Source: Bacteroidales bacterium (GTDB taxonomy: Bacteria; Bacteroidota; Bacteroidia; Bacteroidales; UBA932). From it: a stretch of DNA of 35,207 nucleotides. The notes under the pieces are model-generated. The model was given only the letters and a program-made list of their open reading frames with translations. It was not told the DNA's origin and did no database searches. Location of the stretch: the NCBI GenBank assembly GCA_024689525.1, contig JAILDI010000132.1, positions 1-35,207 of the forward strand. Reading direction: 5' to 3'. Positions 30,901 to 35,207 of this stretch are shown here, piece by piece. The translations under genes were made by a program, and so were the position numbers. Within the stretch, counting starts at the first letter, position 1. Every line of letters starts with the position of its first letter.

Positions 30901-32861
30901 GGGTCCGTCTCGTAGTAATACTCGTTGACAAAGGCGGTGAAGCGGATGTGGTCGTCCGAGCCGAAAAGATGGCTCCCTCTGTCGTGCCGGAGTTTGTTCT
31001 GCACGAAGATGAAATTGATCAACTGGTTGATGTCAATCAGCTTGGGCATGTTGTCGCGCGTATCAGATCCATCAAGACTCGGGCTCCAGTTCGGCTTGTA
31101 GTCCTCCCTCTTGTCCGTATCGTTCAGGCCGGGATAGGCTTTGCGGCGGGTCAGGTATTTCTTATCCTTGAAGTCGTTCAGCGAGAAGAGGATCCACTGG
31201 AAGTCCGGATAGACTCCCGGTTCGCCCTCGAACCCGTAGAGCCCCGTCGCCTCGTTGAACTTGCCTCCTCCCTCGTAGAAAGGCGTCTTGACGTACCAGG
31301 AGACCTTTTTGCGCCGTGGCCATTCATCACCAGCATCCGCGCCCAGCTCTGCGTCGTAGCCGAAGTCCAGGCTGTGGTATTCGTAGTGGGAGTCGCAGTT
31401 GATGATGCCGGAGGTCGTGAGCAGCAGGGATCCCTCATGCCCGGGTTCAAGCTCCAGTTTTTCGCCTCCGGTTCCTTTCACCTCGACGTAGATACTGTTC
31501 GAGTTATTGACAATGATATTATAGATATAGGAATGCCCGCGCAGGGTGTTGTAGTCGTCGAAATTGCCGCCTTCGTCTTCGGAGGAGCTGGTGAAGTCTC
31601 CCAGATGGACCGTGAAAAGCGCCTCCGAGGTAAGCGCGGCCGACTTGCCGTGCTCGCCCAGACGCTGGATGCCCAGCTCCGAGAGGGTCAGCACCAGGTC
31701 GAACTGGACGTAGGTGGCTTCTTCGCGGGCATACATCCACTTGCCGTTGACGACATAGGGGGATCCATGCTCCGGGTCGGCTGCCTTTTCCTGGAGCTCC
31801 CGCAGATAGTATTTGCTCGTGTAGCCGGTCCCTGTATAGCCGGCAACCGACTGGCGGGGTGTCTGCCGGTTCTCGAGCATGTAGAAGGTGAAGACATCCC
31901 AGGTCGTACCGTCGTCGGTGTCGGTCTCCTTCTCTTCGAAATAAGCCTGTTCCGCCTTGAAATATTCTTCCTGTGCGCGGATGTCCCGTTCTCCCTGAGC
32001 CAGTTCCCGCGGGAGCAGATACGTCCATTGCGGGACCTTGCAGGCCTGCCAGTAACGCGGGGTGACCGCAGTGATGTTCTCCGGGTTGTACCGGACCCTG
32101 AACTTGACTTTGGCATCCAGCCGGGTCAGCTGGATCTGCGAATTCGCCGGAGGGTTCTGGGGGGTGTCGCCGGTCATGGCTTCATTGTATTGGGGCGTAT
32201 TATTCTTCAGCGTACCCCATTTCAGGTCTCCCGTATTGAGCGTCCTCATGCCCAGCATCAGGAACAGGTTGTTGCGATTCACGACGTTCTGCTCCAGGAT
32301 GACCTTCACGTTCTCCAGTTCTTCCAGGGTCTGGATCTCCGAGAGCCGCGTACGTGCGTCCTTGCCGTCCAGCGACGTGATGGTGTTGGAGATGTTGGCC
32401 AGCAGGACCAGGGTGGCGTTGTTGCAGGATTCGGTCGCAATCTTGACCACGCCGCGGGTCTGCTTGTTCTTCAGGGCATTGTTCGTGCTGTTGATGTCGT
32501 TGATCGTGACATTGTCCACCCACCAGCCTTCGTTTTTCTGACTGTCCAGGGTAGGGAGTGTCGGGATCAGGTGCTCATAGGAGAAATAGCGCCCGTAGAG
32601 CCGCCGGCCCCCGTCGCCTCCGTCGTCCGGCCGGAAGATCAGCACATACAGGTCGTGCACACGGGATTCGTCCACGCGGGACGCCCCCGCCTTGGTCCCC
32701 ACCTGGATCTCCGCTGATTCGTCGGTGCCAAAGCCGAGGAAAAGCGAGACGGGGGCGCCTTCCGGCGTCCGGTAGCCGTCGTCGAACTGCTCCTTGATGC
32801 AGGAACTGGCACCCGGGAGGAGTGCGCACAGCAGGACTAGTATGGTGATGTGTCGTTTCAT
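27978..32861 (-). CDS. Giant fimbria-type lipoprotein (1627 residues), DUF4906/FISUMP-like
   Basis: The signal MKRHITILVLLCALLPGASS ends at C21. An N-terminal fimbrillin-like domain follows (VHDLYVLIFRPDDGG, later RLDAKVKFRVRYNP), then several long beta-rich regions. YCPPGYRVPNMTELLMM together with RCIRDD is the phrase found in large Bacteroidales fimbrial proteins (DUF4906/FISUMP-like). After it come Ig-like segments (GKLTVTHSDRLHKGDNMDLN and others) and a C-terminal module ending in YVRVVYNGEFSTTRNG. It is far longer than ordinary fimbrillins (350-450 residues), which suggests a tip or stalk component. It lies between a fimbrillin (3 bp upstream) and the repeat protein (5 bp downstream). 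The substrate or ligand is unknown. Confidence 0.8.
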   Translation of the reverse strand: MKRHITILVLLCALLPGASSCIKEQFDDGYRTPEGAPVSLFLGFGTDESAEIQVGTKAGASRVDESRVHDLYVLIFRPDDGGDGGRRLYGRYFSYEHLIPTLPTLDSQKNEGWWVDNVTINDINSTNNALKNKQTRGVVKIATESCNNATLVLLANISNTITSLDGKDARTRLSEIQTLEELENVKVILEQNVVNRNNLFLMLGMRTLNTGDLKWGTLKNNTPQYNEAMTGDTPQNPPANSQIQLTRLDAKVKFRVRYNPENITAVTPRYWQACKVPQWTYLLPRELAQGERDIRAQEEYFKAEQAYFEEKETDTDDGTTWDVFTFYMLENRQTPRQSVAGYTGTGYTSKYYLRELQEKAADPEHGSPYVVNGKWMYAREEATYVQFDLVLTLSELGIQRLGEHGKSAALTSEALFTVHLGDFTSSSEDEGGNFDDYNTLRGHSYIYNIIVNNSNSIYVEVKGTGGEKLELEPGHEGSLLLTTSGIINCDSHYEYHSLDFGYDAELGADAGDEWPRRKKVSWYVKTPFYEGGGKFNEATGLYGFEGEPGVYPDFQWILFSLNDFKDKKYLTRRKAYPGLNDTDKREDYKPNWSPSLDGSDTRDNMPKLIDINQLINFIFVQNKLRHDRGSHLFGSDDHIRFTAFVNEYYYETDPRTYEKDPVTHVPDPLSGELNPNLWREFVNAAPRELHILANTQISDDRQSDLIEASHSIIQQSIQTIYNIYAPDLTSLWGTEHTDEMSWRHRSNKNLIELEGWPWWKAGKSTPAGVILHDDDENGRLNTAGLWGLESGMDQRWNTYLNFESENNTPELRDDGDHNVQLYSCLTRNRDNNGNGVIDPEELRWYTASINQLVGMWVGNESLSLEARLYQPVDGTKTTVTTQTLWRSQVISSTSPGNKIDNPRILVAEEGATKTTYDDQWWKGTGGATAEDKDKIMSVRCVRNIGTFSDKGTPKEISEAPFDTMVDQYFDFEAGQDPDNKAWPNDDGTYTIRFTRLNSKSIREYTEEDLPYHEEYSMNNRVYLRFTAQNPADRGTIDIATSKPSQEKMHNDIAVHNDYCPPGYRVPNMTELLMMVAVLPSSYWDTNTNLYPCRTYFSRGKLGSLKTDGETRKIGWAYNASSKRIFLQNSGQEVNNIRCIRDDNMVGDITGKLTVTHSDRLHKGDNMDLNLYFTSSGSAIQNVNLMVCYTDADDNKREIELSSAGLELNGTTVRQTVSRRLPVSIGVSGFMTVRAVVRNAAGIERTFDAPIGVISDLYTSLKLLPCEYDANEQGASDQVRFPILITAAHFEKPITKWVLKVTDPDKRITRTTLDIAQEQGQDPTYLSKIITYQPGTLKTGTYSFQLEAVCDGITTRSEEVAMDILKADYDPLKGVDLTSVDDETDLYPYPWKRMMVGGLDFAAGDFIEADMDISRCEFKPFYSENTYTIDLSKYTYYRKISETEYEKLTQEYYTAHPDEQYYVLNETRSLGLDNLITFGVSDIGWTDWSLHVFYPAEPLLDTANGSFIRFNTVWNAKDDVGYAGINQSNVIMTNQPLHIRLDREGLYWNNIEMDVSMFPEASQPKVREVLDRLTAAKTLYVGSVGGGKPPHISRAKYRYVRVVYNGEFSTTRNGHTDFKTDPVYGGEL

Positions 32862-32864
32862 GCC

Positions 32865-34058
32865 TTAGTTGAAAAAGACCGTTTCGGGGTGTTCCACCCA
32901 ATTTTTGACGATGAAGTTGAACGAGATGTCCGGGTTCTTGCTGACGGTCGTCTCAATGTGGAGATATTGGTTGCGCCGCAGGGCCAGGATGTCCGCGGAT
33001 TCCGCGTCATGGACGGGAAGGTTCGTGAAACTCTTGGTTTCGTAGGTGGCCGGATTGTCTGCGTCGTAAGTCTGCCCGGTTTTTTCGAGCCGGAAGGAAA
33101 TGTCGCAGAGGTAACGTTTGCCGGAGGACGGCGCGGTCTGCATCCGGGCGACGCTGGGGAAGAACTTCACCGGGGCGGATGCCGCCGGCCCTCCCCCAGG
33201 GAGAGTCGTTTGCTCGTCGGTGTCCGGTGTGGCGGGGTCGTCCGCTGCTTGGATGCCCACCAGGTCCAGGGCGGGCGTGGTAAAGTCCCGGTAGCAGCCG
33301 TCGAGGGCCACAAAATCCGGATCTTTCCGGAAAAGCCAGCCCACCAGGGCGTTCATGTCGTGGAAGGTCACCTGGCAGTGGTAGAGGCTCAGGGACTCTC
33401 CCGTAAGGTTCCGGAAGCTGAGCTGCACTTTGGCGATGCAGCGGAGCATCTCCAGCTCCACCAGGCCGTTGTATTTCCCGTACAGGCCTTTCGATACATG
33501 CAGCGTGCCCTGGGCGCTGAGGGGCATGCGCGTCCCCGTCACGGGTGATGCGTTCGGATCGCCCGTGAGCGCGTCTGATGTCAGGCTGAGTGACAGGTCT
33601 TTCAATTGGGAGATGTTGGTGATGCCGCTCCAGCCCGGGAGTTGCAGGTTGCTGCCTTCCCCCTGGGTGTTGGCAAGGGCGTAAACGGAGAAGGTCCCTT
33701 CCTCCGCAAACTCAAAGGATACTGAGAGCCTGGTGGCCTTCCCCTCCGCGTAGTCGGATTCTCCCACCGTGCCTGTCAAGTCGGGGTCCAAGTCCGGGAA
33801 ATGCCTTTTCAGTGCGCCGTTCTCGTCGAAGATGAAGATCTCAAGGTCCGGGACGACCGTCTCTCCTTCCTTGGTGCAGAAGATGCCGCCGCCGTCTGCG
33901 ACGTTGCCGTCGCCCGGGGTCTCGGCGCGGGTCGCCGGCACCCCGATGCGGAAGTTGAGCGTGACGGTGCCGGCCGCAGGCTTCTCCATGCGCCCGCAGA
34001 CCGTGGCACAGAGCAGGGCGAGCGCCGCTGCAGGCAGGAATATCAGTTTTCTTCTCAT
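32865..34058 (-). CDS. Fimbrillin-family subunit (FimA/Mfa-type)
   Basis: This 397-residue protein starts MRRKLIFLPAAALALLCATV, a signal peptide with two cysteines (C17, C21) but without a textbook lipobox. The core has family features: LEIFIFDENGAL, FSVYALANTQGEG, LEMLRCIAKVQLSFRNLTG and, near the end, LALRRNQYLHIETTVSKNPD and a final beta strand FIVKNWVEHPETVFFN. FimA/Mfa1-type subunits polymerise by donor-strand exchange after lipidation and removal of an N-terminal strand. Its start overlaps the stop of the upstream gene by four bases (ATGA), so translation is coupled. It could be the major shaft subunit or an anchor; the sequence does not decide. Confidence 0.75.
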   Translation of the reverse strand: MRRKLIFLPAAALALLCATVCGRMEKPAAGTVTLNFRIGVPATRAETPGDGNVADGGGIFCTKEGETVVPDLEIFIFDENGALKRHFPDLDPDLTGTVGESDYAEGKATRLSVSFEFAEEGTFSVYALANTQGEGSNLQLPGWSGITNISQLKDLSLSLTSDALTGDPNASPVTGTRMPLSAQGTLHVSKGLYGKYNGLVELEMLRCIAKVQLSFRNLTGESLSLYHCQVTFHDMNALVGWLFRKDPDFVALDGCYRDFTTPALDLVGIQAADDPATPDTDEQTTLPGGGPAASAPVKFFPSVARMQTAPSSGKRYLCDISFRLEKTGQTYDADNPATYETKSFTNLPVHDAESADILALRRNQYLHIETTVSKNPDISFNFIVKNWVEHPETVFFN

Positions 34059-35116
34059 ATCATCAAACCGGGGGTTTGGGCGGGGACGTCATCCCACTCC
34101 GTGGTGATCACATTGACGAGAACGCCGCCATTGAGCAGGATCTGGACTTCATATAGGTATTTGCGTCCGGGCTCCCAGCGGGTGATGGGCGTGTCGGTCC
34201 CCTTGATCTTGATGTCCTTCAAGGGGATGGGATCCGGAGTGTATTGATGGTTATCCGTAGTATCGTCCCGGAGGGCTATGGTCAGTTCAGGCACTGTGTC
34301 ACCGTCCAGCGACTGTGGGAGCATCAGGTCATAGAAGCCGGGGTCGTATATATCGACGAACTTATCAGGTTCCAGCCATGGTGTAATGCGTATTTCGCCG
34401 TAGTGTTCCCCGCCCGCTCGGACTGCGTTGTTCACGCGGCTGGAAAAACTCTTCCCATACTCGTCCCAGTACCCCGTGACATCGCCTTCCGTCTGCAGGC
34501 CGGTGAAGCCGAAAGAGGTGATCACGAATCTCTGTCCGCCCTGGGCCCGGTAGAAAACAACCTTGACGGCGCTGAGCATGTGCTGGAAATTCAGCGGCAC
34601 CTTGCTGCTGGCGTCCGGGTCGGTGACCTTACGCCGGGTGCCGGCCATCAGCAGGTCGTAAGGCGGGTCGGCGAGGGTGTTGTAGTGTACGGAGAGGCTG
34701 AACGTGCTGGCACTGGTCGGATCCTGGACGGTGACGTCGGAGCCCGGGACCGTCGCGGGGACGGCCAGGAAATCGTACCAGTCGTTGCCGCCACTCCAGC
34801 GCCATTTCTTCTTGGGAGTATAGTTCCAGATGTCCTGCGCTTTATCTACCAGCGTGACTTCCTGTCCGTCGAAGACCTTTCCCCCCTCGGCGTTGTGCCA
34901 GCCCCAGACCCGGATGACATCATCCGCGTCGAATTCCGTACGCGTATCCAGGGTGGCCTTGGCCTTTGTCCCGGTCCCTTCTTCGAGCCGTACGGTGCCG
35001 GCGCTGAAACTGATCTCGCTCCCTTGGCGTTCCAGGGCGTCCCGGTCCATGCACCCTCCGGCGAAGAGGGCTGCAGTAAGCGCCATGGCGGTATGTAGGA
35101 TGTTCTTCAGCTTCAT
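34055..35116 (-). CDS. Fimbrillin family lipoprotein (Mfa-like_1)
   Basis: This 353-residue protein has a lipoprotein signal ending in LFAGGC (C22). The mature part has the Mfa-like_1 layout: a first domain with TKAKATLDTRTEFDADDVIR and YDFLAVPATVPGSD, then LNFQHMLSAVKVVFYRAQGG, and a final block TRWEPGRKYLYEVQI before the last strand. These are surface pilus subunits of Bacteroidales. It starts 3 bp after the stop of the partial gene at the window edge and overlaps the next gene by 4 bp, so all are one transcript. The exact place in the fimbria is unknown. Confidence 0.82.
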   Translation of the reverse strand: MKLKNILHTAMALTAALFAGGCMDRDALERQGSEISFSAGTVRLEEGTGTKAKATLDTRTEFDADDVIRVWGWHNAEGGKVFDGQEVTLVDKAQDIWNYTPKKKWRWSGGNDWYDFLAVPATVPGSDVTVQDPTSASTFSLSVHYNTLADPPYDLLMAGTRRKVTDPDASSKVPLNFQHMLSAVKVVFYRAQGGQRFVITSFGFTGLQTEGDVTGYWDEYGKSFSSRVNNAVRAGGEHYGEIRITPWLEPDKFVDIYDPGFYDLMLPQSLDGDTVPELTIALRDDTTDNHQYTPDPIPLKDIKIKGTDTPITRWEPGRKYLYEVQILLNGGVLVNVITTEWDDVPAQTPGLMI

Positions 35117-35119
35117 GGT

Positions 35120-35207
35120 CTAGATGATTATAGTGTGAGAACCGACCGTTTCCGGGCCCCAGGGGGAGATGTAGGCATTGAACTCGATGTAGTTGGAGAA
35201 GACGAGC
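35120..35207 (-). CDS. Partial C-terminus of another fimbria-operon protein
   Basis: The minus-strand frame enters from the right edge and reads LVFSNYIEFNAYISPWGPET to a TAG at 35120-35122, 28 residues in all. A final segment with AYISPWG followed by a short polar end resembles the C-termini of Mfa-like fimbrillins. It lies 3 bp upstream of the next start, so the operon begins beyond the window. Confidence 0.6.
   Translation of the reverse strand, partial: LVFSNYIEFNAYISPWGPETVGSHTIII

Noticed and set aside
29826..32717. Plus-strand open frame of 963 codons opposite the giant fimbria subunit
   Set aside because: Composition typical of antisense frames and no recognisable motif; the minus-strand gene has a lipobox and family motifs and fits the operon spacing.

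Overview
The window is Bacteroidota (Bacteroidales) DNA. Genes are preceded by the Bacteroidetes -7 element TAnnTTTG, in two cases with a full TTTG-N20-TAnnTTTG promoter. It also carries fimbrillin lipoproteins, a BspA-like repeat protein, an AraC-type regulator with an N-terminal membrane domain, GH51 and GH9 polysaccharide enzymes and an IntDOT-like integrase. The flanks are GC-rich. A block of about 12 kb in the middle is visibly less so and behaves as an integrated island.

Layout. (1) 1-2613, minus: a tightly coupled four-gene operon with a RelA/SpoT-type alarmone synthetase, a cytidylate-kinase-like protein, a MESH1/SpoT-like HD hydrolase and a partial kinase-fold phosphotransferase. (2) 2684-6983, plus: a secreted GH51 arabinofuranosidase, luxS 5 bp after it, then a membrane-anchored AraC regulator with its own promoter. 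(3) 7043-8408, plus: a lipoprotein gene broken by an apparent 1-base loss in a G run, whose body resembles leukocidin-type pore-forming proteins. (4) 8409-9316: a gene-poor tract of repeated hairpins and a GC-rich structured block.

(5) 9317-21325: a genomic island at the 3' end of tRNA-Ser(CGA), bounded by a 13-bp direct repeat. Its left arm has a NUMOD3-like mini-protein, an unknown protein, an XRE repressor facing an SH3-fold gene across a shared operator region with four AAAGTAC boxes at 31-33 bp spacing, a 102-residue unknown protein and a serine recombinase. The centre is a type I restriction-modification operon (hsdM-hsdS-hsdR) followed by a very acidic small protein. The right arm is a repeat-rich non-coding tract with DnaA-box-like sites, then a tyrosine recombinase and its candidate arm sites. 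The likely division of labour is: integrase and arm sites for integration, repressor for the left operon, restriction system as cargo.

(6) 21587-24831, plus: a small outer-membrane beta-barrel protein and a GH9 endoglucanase. (7) 24905-25039: tRNA-Val(CAC) with promoter and terminator. (8) 25102-35207, minus: a fimbria-type operon of five lipoprotein genes, one partial at the window edge. It runs from fimbrillins through a 1627-residue subunit to a 956-residue BspA-like repeat protein, which is probably the exposed tip or adhesin.

The points most worth following are the island boundaries and its operator array, the acidic protein behind the restriction genes, the frameshifted leukocidin-like lipoprotein, the alarmone synthetase/hydrolase operon and the hairpin repeat families.
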